A stretch of 64,000 bases of DNA from contig NZ_SRRU01000007.1 of assembly GCF_004784465.1 (NCBI RefSeq), positions 63,091 through 127,090 of the forward strand, in the 5' to 3' direction. The notes below the pieces were generated by a model. It saw nothing but the letters and a program-made list of their open reading frames with translations. It ran no database searches and was not told the DNA's origin. Positions 33,993 to 42,600 of the stretch are shown here, piece after piece. Source of the stretch: Streptomyces griseoluteus. GTDB lineage: Bacteria > Actinomycetota > Actinomycetes > Streptomycetales > Streptomycetaceae. The position numbers were made by a program, and so were the translations under genes. Each line of letters starts with the position of its first letter. Position 1 is the stretch's first letter.

Positions 33993-36785
33993 ATGCCACG
34001 GCGCACCCCACGTAACGCGTTGTCCGACAGACTCAGAACTCCTCGCACACTCTCCGGGTTCCTGAAGACGGCCTCGATATGCGTCCTGATCGCCGGTTGT
34101 CTTTCACCGCTCGGTCAGGCGGCGGCCGCCACAAGCGCTCCCACCGCGACGAACGACTACTGTTCCGGCCAGTGTTCGGACATCCTTCCGCCGGGTGAGA
34201 ACGGCAATGCCACCCTGGCGCAGATCCTGCTCAACCAGGCTTTCGGCACCCAGCCGGCGCATGCCGAGGACCAGCTCGGCCCCTACGCGAATCTCGCCAC
34301 CGGCCACCCCGGCCTGACCGACGCGAAGATCAACAACTTTTTCAACGACGCCTCGTTCGGCGTCCCCGCCGCCCAGGTCGCCTCCACCGAGAGGCCCGCC
34401 GGGCGCACCGACGTCACGATCGTCCGGGACAAGAAGACCGGAGTGCCCCACATCACCGGCACCACCCGCTACGGCACCGAGTTCGGCGCCGGTTACGCGG
34501 CCGGGCAGGACCGGCTGTGGCTGATGGACGTGTTCCGGCACGTGGGCCGGGGCCAGTTGACCGGCTTCGCCGGCGGCGCCCCCGCCAACCAGGGCCTGGA
34601 GCAGGAGTTCTACCGCCAGGCGCCCTACACCGAGGCCGACCTCCAGGCCCAGATCGACGGCGCCGTGGCCCGTAACGGCGAGCGCGGACAGCAGGCCCTC
34701 GCCGACGTCACCGCCTACCTGGACGGCATCAACGCCTACATCGACGCCTCCGACAGCGGCCGTTACTTCCCCGGCGAGTACGTCCTCACCGGCCACAAGG
34801 ACTCCATCACCAACGCCGGCACCATCGACCACTTCAAGGTCACCGACCTGGTGGCGCTCGCCTCGGTGGTCGGCACGCTGTTCGGCTCCGGCGGGGGCGG
34901 CGAGGTGAACAACGCCCTCTCGCTGATCGCCGCCCAGTCCAAGTACGGCGTCGAGGAGGGCACCCGCGTCTGGGAGTCCTTCCGGATGCGCAACGACCCC
35001 GAGGCCGTCCTCACCCTCCACGACGGACAGCGCTTCCCCTACGCCACCCGCCCCGACAGCCCCCGCGGCCAGGCCCTGCCCGACGCCGGCTCGGTCACCC
35101 AGGAGCCGCTGGTCCACGACCGCACCGGCAGCGCGGGCACCGCGAGCGCCAGGAGTTCCTCCACCGCCGCCGCGAAGGACACCCTCAGCTCCGCCCGGCG
35201 CGGCATGTCCAACGCCCTCGTGGTCAGCGGCAAGCACACCGCCAGTGGCCACCCGGTGGCCGTCTTCGGCCCGCAGACCGGCTACTTCGCCCCGCAGCTC
35301 CTGATGCTCCAGGAGATCCAGGGCCCCGGCATCAGCGCCCGCGGCGCCTCCTTCGCGGGCCTGAGCATGTACGTCGAACTGGGACGCGGCCAGGACTACT
35401 CCTGGAGCGCCACCACCTCCGGCCAGGACATCATCGACACCTACGCCGTCGAGCTGTGCCAGGACGACCACCACTACCTCTACCGGGGCACCTGCACCGC
35501 GATGGAGCAGGTCGAGCGGAAGAACGCCTGGAAGCCCACCGTGGCCGACGGCACCGCCGCCGGTTCGTACACCATGCGGGTGTGGCGGACCAGGTACGGG
35601 CCCGTGCAGTACCGGGCGACCGTCGGCGGGAAGAAGGTCGCCTACACCACCCTGCGCTCCTCCTACCTGCACGAGGCCGACTCCATCATCGGCTTCCAGA
35701 TGCTCAACGACCCCGGCTATGTGAAGGGCCCCGAGGACTTCCAGAAGGCGGCCCAGCACATCAACTTCACCTTCAACTGGTTCTACGCCGACTCCGCGCA
35801 CACCGCGTACTACAACAGCGGCGACAACCCGGTCCGCGCGGCCGGTGTCGACGCCGAGTTCCCGGTGTGGGCCCAGCCGGCCTACGAGTGGCGGAACTGG
35901 GACCCGGCCGCCAACACCGCCGACTACACCCCGGCGGGCGAACACCCCAACTCCGTCGACCAGGACTACTACATCTCCTGGAACAACAAGCAGGCCGAGG
36001 CGTACACCGCCGCGCCCTGGGGCGAGGGCTCGGTGCACCGGGGCGACCTTCTCGACGACCGGGTGAGCAGGCTGGTCGCGCAGGGCGGGGTCACCCGGAC
36101 CAAGCTGGTCCAGGCGATGGCGGACGCGGCCCTGGCCGACCTGCGCGCCGAGGACGTGCTGCCCGAGCTGCTCAAGGTCGTCAACTCGGCGCCGGTGGCC
36201 GACCCGACTGCGGCGGCGGCCGCGGCCAAGCTCCAGACATGGCTGGACGCGGGTGCCAGGCGCACCGAGACGTCGGCGGGGTCGAAGAAGTACGCCGACT
36301 CCGACGCGATCCGCGTGCTGGACGCCTGGTGGCCCCTGCTGGTGAAGGCCGAGTTCGAACCCGGCCTCGGCAGCGGCCTGTACGGCGCCTTCACCGCCAA
36401 CCTCCCGGTGGACGAGGCACCCTCCGCCGGGCACGGCCCGACCGGATCGCACGCCGGAAGCTCGTTCCAGTACGGCTGGTGGAGCTATGTCGACAAGGAC
36501 ATACGGGCGGTGCTCGGTGAGCCCGTACAGGGCGGCCTGGCCCGCGAGTACTGCGGCGACGGCAGCCTCTCCGCCTGCCGGGACGTCCTGCTCGGCACGC
36601 TGAAGCAGGCCGCCGGGCTCACCGCCGCCCAGGTCTACCCGGGCGACGAGCTGTGCCCGGCCGGGGACCAGTGGTGCGCCGACTCGATCCAGCAGCGCAC
36701 CCTGGGCGGCATCAAGCACGGCAACATCAGCTGGCAGAACCGGCCGACCTACCAGCAGGTCGTGGAGTACACCGCGCACCGCTGA
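33993..36785 (+). CDS. Secreted penicillin-acylase-family Ntn hydrolase
   Basis: 930 residues. Signal peptide (TASICVLIAGCLSPLGQAAAA), alpha-chain region with IVRDKKTGVPHITGTTRYGTEFGAGYAAGQDRLWLMD, a low-complexity spacer (SAGTASARSSSTAAAK...), then GMSNALVVSG where Ser406 would become the N-terminal nucleophile after autocatalytic cleavage. The beta chain follows, with the Asn-containing oxyanion region later. The family cleaves amides: penicillin G, acyl-homoserine lactones, or cyclic lipopeptides such as aculeacin. Which one cannot be read from sequence. Length is above the usual 750-850. GGAGGAG lies five bases before the ATG. Confidence 0.9.
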   Translation: MPRRTPRNALSDRLRTPRTLSGFLKTASICVLIAGCLSPLGQAAAATSAPTATNDYCSGQCSDILPPGENGNATLAQILLNQAFGTQPAHAEDQLGPYANLATGHPGLTDAKINNFFNDASFGVPAAQVASTERPAGRTDVTIVRDKKTGVPHITGTTRYGTEFGAGYAAGQDRLWLMDVFRHVGRGQLTGFAGGAPANQGLEQEFYRQAPYTEADLQAQIDGAVARNGERGQQALADVTAYLDGINAYIDASDSGRYFPGEYVLTGHKDSITNAGTIDHFKVTDLVALASVVGTLFGSGGGGEVNNALSLIAAQSKYGVEEGTRVWESFRMRNDPEAVLTLHDGQRFPYATRPDSPRGQALPDAGSVTQEPLVHDRTGSAGTASARSSSTAAAKDTLSSARRGMSNALVVSGKHTASGHPVAVFGPQTGYFAPQLLMLQEIQGPGISARGASFAGLSMYVELGRGQDYSWSATTSGQDIIDTYAVELCQDDHHYLYRGTCTAMEQVERKNAWKPTVADGTAAGSYTMRVWRTRYGPVQYRATVGGKKVAYTTLRSSYLHEADSIIGFQMLNDPGYVKGPEDFQKAAQHINFTFNWFYADSAHTAYYNSGDNPVRAAGVDAEFPVWAQPAYEWRNWDPAANTADYTPAGEHPNSVDQDYYISWNNKQAEAYTAAPWGEGSVHRGDLLDDRVSRLVAQGGVTRTKLVQAMADAALADLRAEDVLPELLKVVNSAPVADPTAAAAAAKLQTWLDAGARRTETSAGSKKYADSDAIRVLDAWWPLLVKAEFEPGLGSGLYGAFTANLPVDEAPSAGHGPTGSHAGSSFQYGWWSYVDKDIRAVLGEPVQGGLAREYCGDGSLSACRDVLLGTLKQAAGLTAAQVYPGDELCPAGDQWCADSIQQRTLGGIKHGNISWQNRPTYQQVVEYTAHR

Positions 36786-36790
36786 CGGCC

Positions 36791-36831
36791 CGTGAGCGGC
36801 GGCTCCCGGTACGGGGCCGCCGCGCTCAGCG
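36791..36831. terminator. Imperfect GC hairpin between acylase and muramidase genes
   Basis: TGAGC-GGCGGC pairs with GCCGCC-GC-GCTCA across the 3' ends of the convergent genes, with a two-base bulge. It is placed to end both transcripts. Confidence 0.4.
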
Positions 36832-38067
36832 GTACATCAGGTACTTCGCCCGCACCCGGCGGAAGGCCGTCAGCTCACCGTGCCAGGCGGCCGCCACCTC
36901 TTCCGCCCCGGCCCCGGCGTCGATCATCGTGCGCACCCGCTCCGAACCGGTCAGCTTGTCGATCCAGTTGTCCGGCCGCCAGGCGAACCCGTCCCACACC
37001 CGCCGTGCCGTCACCAGCAATGTCACCCCGGTCAGCACCGGGTCGAAGGCCGCCGGATCGTGCACATGGAGCTGCACCCCGCCGACCGTCTTCCCCTGGA
37101 ACTTGGAGAACGTCGGCGCGAAGTACGCCTCCCGGAACCGCACCCCCGGCAGCCCCGCCCTGTTCGCCTCGCGGGCCCAGCGCCCGTCGATGCCCTCCGC
37201 GCCGAGGAGTTCGAAGGGGCGGGTGGTGCCCCGGCCCTCGGAGAGGTTGGTGCCCTCGAACAGACAGGTCCCGGAGTACACCAGGGCGGTGTCCGGGGTC
37301 GGCATGTTCGGGCTCGGCGGCACCCAGGGCAGCCCGCAGTCGCCGAAGAACATCCCGCGACGCCAGCCCGTCATGGTCACCGTCTCCAGCGGCACCGGCT
37401 TGTCCAGGAACTCTCCGTTGAACAGCCGGGCCAGCTCCGCCACGGTCATCCCGTGCGCCTGCGCGATCGGCCGCCGGCCGACGAACGTGGCGAACTCCTC
37501 GTGCAGCACCGGCCCCAGGGCGGCCCGGCCGGTCACCGGGTTCGGGCGGTCCAGCACCAGGAACCGCTTGCCCGCCAGCGCCGCCGCCTCCATGCAGTCG
37601 TACAGTGTCCAGATGTACGTGTAGAAGCGGGCGCCCGCGTCCTGGATGTCGAAGACGACCGTGTCCACCCCGGAGGCGGTGAAGACGTCGGCGAGCGCCT
37701 GGCCGCTCTTGAGATACGTGTCGTACACCGGCAGCCCGGTCGCCGGGTCGTTGTAGCGCCCCTCCGAGCCGCCCGCCTGGGCGGTGCCCCTGAAGCCGTG
37801 CTCGGGGCCGAAGACGGCGGTCAGCCGCACCCGGTCGTCCGCGTGCATCACGTCCACGATGTGCCGGACGTCGCGGGTGACGCCGGTCGGGTTGGTGACG
37901 ATGCCGGCCTTCCGGCCGGCCAGCGGGGCGTAGCCGTCGGCGGCCAGCCGCTCGAACCCGGTGCGCACCCGGTGCCCGGCGCCGGCGTCCGAGGCGGGGG
38001 CCGGGACCCCGGCCCCGACGGCGGCCGTAGCGGTGGTGGCGAGCATGCTCCGTCTGGACAGCGTCAT
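36826..38067 (-). CDS. Exo-beta-N-acetylmuramidase, NamZ/DUF1343 family (GH171)
   Basis: 413 residues with a Tat signal (LSRRSMLATTATAAVGAG). Family segments: AGIVTNPTGV, FGPEHGFRGTAQAG, LPVYDTYLKS, VFDIQDAGARFYTYIWTL and FEGTNLSEGRGTTRPFE. Known members (B. subtilis YbbC/NamZ) remove terminal MurNAc from peptidoglycan fragments. Here it would act outside the cell on wall turnover products. No MurNAc recycling genes adjoin it, and the convergent acylase may only be a neighbour. Confidence 0.92.
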   Translation of the reverse strand: MTLSRRSMLATTATAAVGAGVPAPASDAGAGHRVRTGFERLAADGYAPLAGRKAGIVTNPTGVTRDVRHIVDVMHADDRVRLTAVFGPEHGFRGTAQAGGSEGRYNDPATGLPVYDTYLKSGQALADVFTASGVDTVVFDIQDAGARFYTYIWTLYDCMEAAALAGKRFLVLDRPNPVTGRAALGPVLHEEFATFVGRRPIAQAHGMTVAELARLFNGEFLDKPVPLETVTMTGWRRGMFFGDCGLPWVPPSPNMPTPDTALVYSGTCLFEGTNLSEGRGTTRPFELLGAEGIDGRWAREANRAGLPGVRFREAYFAPTFSKFQGKTVGGVQLHVHDPAAFDPVLTGVTLLVTARRVWDGFAWRPDNWIDKLTGSERVRTMIDAGAGAEEVAAAWHGELTAFRRVRAKYLMYR

Positions 38068-38180
38068 ACGGGACCTCCGTGAGCGCGGCGGGTGTCATGA
38101 CCACGGGGACGCTAGCGCCTGGCGGCCCGCCAGGGAACGCGCCGGACCGGGAGCCGTCGGGGATTCCCCTTCCCTCCGGC

Positions 38181-38198
38181 ATACCGACTGGTTAGTCT
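38181..38198. promoter_or_regulatory. ATACCGACYGGT palindrome (site 2) upstream of SDR gene
   Basis: ATACCGACTGGTTAGTCT, a less symmetrical version of the element at 42053-42070, located 55 bases before the SDR start. The TetR gene two positions downstream (39121) is a plausible binder. Confidence 0.5.
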
Positions 38199-38252
38199 GG
38201 CGCCGCGGCGGCGTGACCGCCGCGCACAGCCACAGCTCGAAGGAGGCCGCTG

Positions 38253-39023
38253 GTGGAAGCCGTGCAGGACGCCGGAGTCGTCGTCACCGGGGCGGGCGGG
38301 GGGATCGGGGCGGCTCTCGCCCGCCGGTTCGCCGCCGAGGGTGCCCGGGTCGTCGTCAACGACCTCGACGCCGAGAAGGCCAAGGCGGTGGCCGAGGAGA
38401 TCGGGGGCATCGCCGTGCCCGGCGACGCCTCGGGCATCGTCGCCGAGGCCCGTGCGGCGCTCGGCGGCGCCATCGACGTGTACTGCGCCAACGCGGGCGT
38501 CGCCTTCGAGGACGGCACCCCCGGCGGCCCGCTGGACGAGCGGTCCTGGGCGGTGTCCTGGGACGTCAATGTGATGGCCCACGTCCGCGCCGCCCACGAC
38601 CTGCTGCCCGGCTGGCTGGAGCGGGGCGGCGGCCGGTTCGTCTCCACCGTCTCCGCCGCCGGACTGCTCACCATGATCGGCGCCCCCTCCTACAGCGTCA
38701 CCAAGCACGGCGCGCTGGCCTTCGCCGAGTGGCTGTCCCTCACCTACCGCCACCGGGGCGTGAAGGTGCACGCGATCTGCCCGCAGGGTGTGCGCACCGA
38801 CATGCTGTCCGCCACCGGCAGCGCCGGCGACCTGGTGCTCCAGCCGACCGCGATCGAGCCGGCCGAGGTCGCCGACGCGCTGTTCGCGGGCATGGCCGAG
38901 GACCGCTTCCTGATCCTGCCGCACCCCGAGGTGGCCGAGTACTACCAGGCCCGCGCGGCCCAGCCGGACAAGTGGCTGGGCGGCATGAACCGGCTCCAGC
39001 GCGCCTGGGAGGACTCCCGCTGA
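38253..39023 (+). CDS. Short-chain dehydrogenase/reductase
   Basis: 256 residues. NAD(P) motif VVTGAGGGIGAALARRF, NDLDAEKA, CANAGVAF, and active-site Ser with YSVTK (YxxxK). The acidic residue after beta-2 (NDLD) favours NAD(H). An AAGGAGG ribosome site precedes the GTG. It is followed by a TetR gene on the same strand (97 bases) and shares a palindromic upstream element with the ACAD11-like kinase gene, so it may catalyse a hydroxyacyl-CoA or alcohol oxidation in the same pathway (inference). Confidence 0.92.
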   Translation: MEAVQDAGVVVTGAGGGIGAALARRFAAEGARVVVNDLDAEKAKAVAEEIGGIAVPGDASGIVAEARAALGGAIDVYCANAGVAFEDGTPGGPLDERSWAVSWDVNVMAHVRAAHDLLPGWLERGGGRFVSTVSAAGLLTMIGAPSYSVTKHGALAFAEWLSLTYRHRGVKVHAICPQGVRTDMLSATGSAGDLVLQPTAIEPAEVADALFAGMAEDRFLILPHPEVAEYYQARAAQPDKWLGGMNRLQRAWEDSR

Positions 39024-39120
39024 CCCGGCCCCGCCGGGGGATGGGAAGATCCTCCGGCGGGGAACCCTTCCCGCCCCAGTGACGACAGTCGGCGACCCGA
39101 CGGAAAGGCAGGTGGCGGCA

Positions 39121-39714
39121 GTGCCCAGGAACACGGACGGAGACGCCACACCCGTCCCCCGGCGGCTGCTGGACGCCGCGACCCGCCTCTTCGCCGACCA
39201 GGGCTACGACCGCACCTCGGTGCAGGAGATCGTCGAGGCCGCCGGAGTCACCAAGGGCGCGCTCTACCACTACTTCGGCTCCAAGGACGACCTCCTGCAC
39301 GAGGTCTACGCGCGCGTGCTGCGCCTCCAGCAGGAGCGCCTGGACGCCTTCGCGGACGCCGACGAGCCGGTGGAGAAGCGGGTGCGGGACGCGGCAGCCG
39401 ACGTCGTCGTCACCACCATCGACAACCTCGACGACGCGATGATCTTCTTCCGCTCGATGCACCACCTGAGCCCCGAGAAGAACAAGCAGGTCCGCGCCGA
39501 ACGCCGTCGCTACCACGAACGGTTCCGGGCGCTCATCGAAGAGGGCCAGCGCGAGGGCGTGTTCTCCACCGCCACCCCGGCCGACCTCGTCGTGGACTAC
39601 CACTTCGGCTCGGTCCACCACCTCTCCACCTGGTACCGCCCCAAGGGCCCGCTCACCCCGCAGCAGGTCGCCGACCACCTCGCCGACCTCCTGCTGCGCG
39701 CCCTGCGCCCGTAG
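39121..39714 (+). CDS. TetR-family regulator of the SDR / ACAD11-like locus
   Basis: 197 residues from GTG 39121 (an upstream GTG at 39079 would add 14). DNA-binding domain at about residues 12-60 (RLLDAATRLFADQGYDRTSVQEIVEAAGVTKGALYHYFGSKDDLLHEVYARVL), of the FadR/KstR-like type common in acyl-CoA regulons. Flanked by SDR, acyl-CoA dehydrogenase and kinase genes. The palindromes before the SDR gene and the kinase gene are candidate targets. A strong hairpin ends the gene. Confidence 0.88.
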   Translation: MPRNTDGDATPVPRRLLDAATRLFADQGYDRTSVQEIVEAAGVTKGALYHYFGSKDDLLHEVYARVLRLQQERLDAFADADEPVEKRVRDAAADVVVTTIDNLDDAMIFFRSMHHLSPEKNKQVRAERRRYHERFRALIEEGQREGVFSTATPADLVVDYHFGSVHHLSTWYRPKGPLTPQQVADHLADLLLRALRP

Positions 39715-39723
39715 CGGCAACGC

Positions 39724-39757
39724 GTAAGGGGCGCCCGCAGTGGAGGGCGCCCCTTAC
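39724..39757. terminator. Perfect 13-bp bidirectional terminator
   Basis: GTAAGGGGCGCCC (39724-39736) and GGGCGCCCCTTAC (39745-39757) with an eight-base loop, between the convergent TetR and acyl-CoA dehydrogenase genes; a TTTT follows at 39767-39770 on the plus strand. Confidence 0.85.
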
Positions 39758-39768
39758 AACAGGTGCTT

Positions 39769-40983
39769 TTACAGGTACTTCTTCAGCTCACGCCGGGCCA
39801 GCGAGCGCTGGTGCACCTCGTCGGGGCCGTCCGCCAGCATCAGCGTGCGGGCCCCCGCGTACAGGTCGGCCAGCGGGAAGTCCTGGCTCACCCCGCCCGC
39901 GCCGTGCAACTGGATCGCCCGGTCCAGGATCTCCACCACCGCCCGCGGAGTGGCGATCTTGATGGCCTGGATCTCGGTGTGCGCGCCCCGGTTGCCGACG
40001 GTGTCCATCAGCCAGGCCGTCTTCAGCACCAGCAGCCGGAGCTGCTCCACCGCCACCCGCGCGTCCGCGATCCAGTTCTGCACCACCCCCTGCTGCGCCA
40101 GCGGCTTGCCGAACGCGGTACGCGACACCGCCCGCCGGCACATCAGCTCGATGGCCCGCTCGGCCATGCCGATCAGCCGCATGCAGTGGTGGATGCGCCC
40201 CGGACCGAGCCGGGCCTGAGCGATGGCGAAGCCGCCGCCCTCCTCGCCCACCAGGTTGGCCACCGGCACGCGCGCGTGGTCGAAGACGACCTCCGCGTGC
40301 CCGCCGTGCGAGTGGTCCTCGTACCCGAAGACCTGCATGGCCCGCTTCACGGTCACACCGGGCGTGTCCCGCGGGACCAGCACCATCGACTGCTGACGGC
40401 GCAGGTCCTCGCCGTCCGGGTCGGTCTTGCCCATCACGATGAAGATCTTGCAGTCCGGGTTCATCGCCCCGGAGATGTACCACTTGCGGCCCGTGATGAC
40501 GTATTCGTCACCGTCCCGCTCGATGTGGGTGGTGATGTTGGTGGCGTCCGAGGAGGCCACCTCCGGCTCGGTCATGGCGAACGCCGAGCGGATCTCCCCG
40601 GCCAGCAGCGGCTCCAGCCACTGCTTCTTCTGCTCGTCCGTGCCGAACTGCGCCAGCACCTCCATGTTCCCGGTGTCCGGTGCCGCGCAGTTCAGCGCGG
40701 TCGGCGCCAACTGCGGGGACCGGCCGGTGATCTCGGCCAGCGGCGCGTACTGGAGGTTGGTCAGCCCGGCACCGTACTCGGCGTCGGGCAGGAAGAGGTT
40801 CCACAGGCCCTGCCGCCGCGCCTCGGCCTTCAGCTCCTCCACCACCGCCGGGGTGTCCCAGGGGGAGTCCAGCAGCGCCCGCTGCTCCTCGGCGGTCTTC
40901 TCGGCCGGGTAGACGTACTCGTCCATGAAGGCGAGGAGACGGGTGCGGAGTTCCTCGGTGCGCGCGTCGAACGCGAAGTCCAT
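39769..40983 (-). CDS. ACAD10/11-type acyl-CoA dehydrogenase
   Basis: 404 residues. Beyond general ACAD motifs it shows segments I remember from mammalian ACAD11: CAAPDTGNMEVL, EQKKQWLEPLL, MTEPEVASSDATNI, VFGYEDHSHGGHAEV, RLGPGRIHHCMRLIGMAERA and LADGPDEVH. It therefore belongs to the ACAD10/11 subfamily, whose members act on 4-phosphorylated acyl-CoAs. Its neighbour, five bases upstream on the same strand, encodes the APH-type kinase domain that in ACAD10/11 is fused to it. The pair likely handles 4-hydroxy fatty acids. Confidence 0.93.
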   Translation of the reverse strand: MDFAFDARTEELRTRLLAFMDEYVYPAEKTAEEQRALLDSPWDTPAVVEELKAEARRQGLWNLFLPDAEYGAGLTNLQYAPLAEITGRSPQLAPTALNCAAPDTGNMEVLAQFGTDEQKKQWLEPLLAGEIRSAFAMTEPEVASSDATNITTHIERDGDEYVITGRKWYISGAMNPDCKIFIVMGKTDPDGEDLRRQQSMVLVPRDTPGVTVKRAMQVFGYEDHSHGGHAEVVFDHARVPVANLVGEEGGGFAIAQARLGPGRIHHCMRLIGMAERAIELMCRRAVSRTAFGKPLAQQGVVQNWIADARVAVEQLRLLVLKTAWLMDTVGNRGAHTEIQAIKIATPRAVVEILDRAIQLHGAGGVSQDFPLADLYAGARTLMLADGPDEVHQRSLARRELKKYL

Positions 40984-40988
40984 CTGCT

Positions 40989-42011
40989 CTAGCCTTCCTG
41001 AAGCGTGGTCAGTCCGTGGTCGATGAAGACGGGCACCAGGTCCCCGATGCGGTCGAAGCCGCTGCCCACCGTCTGGCCGAGGGTGTACCGGTAGTGGATG
41101 CCCTCCAGGATCACGGCGAGCTTGAACCAGGCGAACGCGGTGTACCAGTTGACGTCCGAGACATCGCGGCCGGAGCGCTCCGCGTACCGCTCGATCAGCT
41201 CGGCGGGCGTGGGGTGGCCGGGGGCCTCTGCGGTGGTGGAGACGGGGGAGTGGGCCATCCCGAGCGGCTGGCTGTACATCACCAGCAGGCCGAGGTCGGT
41301 GAGCGGGTCGCCGAGGGTCGACATCTCCCAGTCGAGGATGGCCTCGATCCGGTCGCCCTCGCCGATCAGCACGTTGTCCAGGCGGTAGTCGCCGTGCACC
41401 ACGGCCGGCGCCGGGGAGGTGGGCAGCGAGCGGCCGAGGGCCGCGTGCAGCTCGTCCACGCCCGCCAGTTCGCGGTTGCGGGAGGCGTCGAGCTGCTTGC
41501 CCCAGCGGCGGAGCTGGCGGTCCAGGAAGCCCTCGGGCCGGCCGAAGTCGGCGAGCCCCACCTCGGCGGGGTCCACCGCGTGCAGCTCGACGAGGGTGTC
41601 CACCAGCGACAGCACCGCGTTCCGGGTGCGCTCCGCACCGAGCGGCGCGAGCTGGTCCGCCGTGCGGTACGGGGTACCCGCGACGAACTCCATCACGTAG
41701 AACGGGGCGCCCAGCACCTCGTCGTCCTCGCACAGCAGCACCGGCCGGGGGACCGGCACGCGGGTGGGGTGCAGGGCGCTGATCACCCGGTGCTCGCGGC
41801 GCATGTCGTGCGCGGTGGCCAGGACGTGGCCCAGCGGCGGGCGCCGGACGACCCAGCGGGAGGTGCCGTCGGTGACGGCGTAGGTGAGGTTCGACCGTCC
41901 GCCCTCGATCAGCCTGCCGGTCAGCGGACCGGTCACCAGGCCGGGCCGCTCACGGTCGAGCAGCGCGCGCAGCCGGTCGAGATCGAGTCCGGGCGGGTGG
42001 TCGGCGCTCAT
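40989..42011 (-). CDS. APH-family kinase, ACAD10/11 N-terminal-like / LvaA-like
   Basis: 340 residues. Aminoglycoside-phosphotransferase fold: N-lobe with RLIEGGRSNLTYAVTDG, catalytic VVHGDYRLDNVLIGEGDRIEAILDWEMSTLGDPLTDLGLL (HGD...N and IDWE/D motifs). Closest in texture to the kinase domain of ACAD10/11 and to LvaA, which phosphorylates 4-hydroxyacyl-CoA in levulinate breakdown, rather than to drug-resistance kinases. Five bases separate it from the dehydrogenase, so the two form one operon. AGGAGTG precedes the ATG. A near-perfect 18-bp palindrome lies 42 bases upstream. Confidence 0.88.
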   Translation of the reverse strand: MSADHPPGLDLDRLRALLDRERPGLVTGPLTGRLIEGGRSNLTYAVTDGTSRWVVRRPPLGHVLATAHDMRREHRVISALHPTRVPVPRPVLLCEDDEVLGAPFYVMEFVAGTPYRTADQLAPLGAERTRNAVLSLVDTLVELHAVDPAEVGLADFGRPEGFLDRQLRRWGKQLDASRNRELAGVDELHAALGRSLPTSPAPAVVHGDYRLDNVLIGEGDRIEAILDWEMSTLGDPLTDLGLLVMYSQPLGMAHSPVSTTAEAPGHPTPAELIERYAERSGRDVSDVNWYTAFAWFKLAVILEGIHYRYTLGQTVGSGFDRIGDLVPVFIDHGLTTLQEG

Positions 42012-42052
42012 ACATCACTCCTACGAACGGGTGAACAGGAACGCGTCACATG

Positions 42053-42070
42053 ATGCCGACCGGTCGGTAT
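42053..42070. promoter_or_regulatory. Near-perfect 18-bp palindrome (site 3) upstream of kinase/dehydrogenase operon
   Basis: ATGCCGACCGGTCGGTAT: the inner 12 bases CCGACCGGTCGG are a perfect palindrome and only one outer pair is mismatched. It is the best-formed member of the three-site set and probably the TetR operator for the operon. Confidence 0.65.
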
Positions 42071-42285
42071 GCCGTCCAGTGTGTGCACCGTAAAGCGTGC
42101 GCCGACGTGACCGGACACACGCCGGGCGCCGCGTGTCCGGCGTGGTCGCGGAGGGCTCGGCGGGTGGGGGCGGTGACGACGGACAGGCTATGCGTGAACG
42201 CCGCGAACCGCCCGTATCGGGACACCGGGGTTGCGCGGCTGGTGAACACCCTTGTACGCGTCCGCGAAGATCGGCAAGACACCCC

Positions 42286-42600
42286 TTAGCTCACCAGCAC
42301 CCCCGCGCACAGCGCCAGCGCCACCGCGCACCCCGTCGCCGCCCATGCCAGGCGCGGGGTGAGCGTGGGCGGTTCCGGGCTCGCCGCCAGGGTGCGGATG
42401 CGCAGGTGGGCCAGGGCGAGGAGGGCCAGCCAGCACACACAGCACAGCAGGACCAGCACCGCCCCGGTCGTGGGGCCGGCGGCGCGGACCGACGCCCGTA
42501 TCGCCAGCACCGCGGTCACCGTGCCCGACAGGGTCGTACGCCGCCACGCCAGCCGGGTGCGCTGCGGCTGGAGCCCCGCGTCGCGGGCCGGAGCGGTCAT
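42286..42600 (-). CDS. DUF202-family small membrane protein, second of pair
   Basis: 104 residues, three membrane helices, opening with PQRTRLAWRRTTLSGTVTAVLAIR, a typical DUF202 (YidG-like) start. Function unknown. Its ATG overlaps the stop of the paired gene (ATGA), so the two are translated together and probably form a hetero-complex in the membrane. About 270 bases separate its end from the next leftward gene. Confidence 0.85.
   Translation of the reverse strand: MTAPARDAGLQPQRTRLAWRRTTLSGTVTAVLAIRASVRAAGPTTGAVLVLLCCVCWLALLALAHLRIRTLAASPEPPTLTPRLAWAATGCAVALALCAGVLVS

Noticed and set aside
42012-42285. Small plus-strand frame (MMPTGRYAVQ...) over the kinase promoter
   Set aside because: It overlaps the palindromic operator, has no ribosome site and an unusual composition; treated as regulatory DNA.
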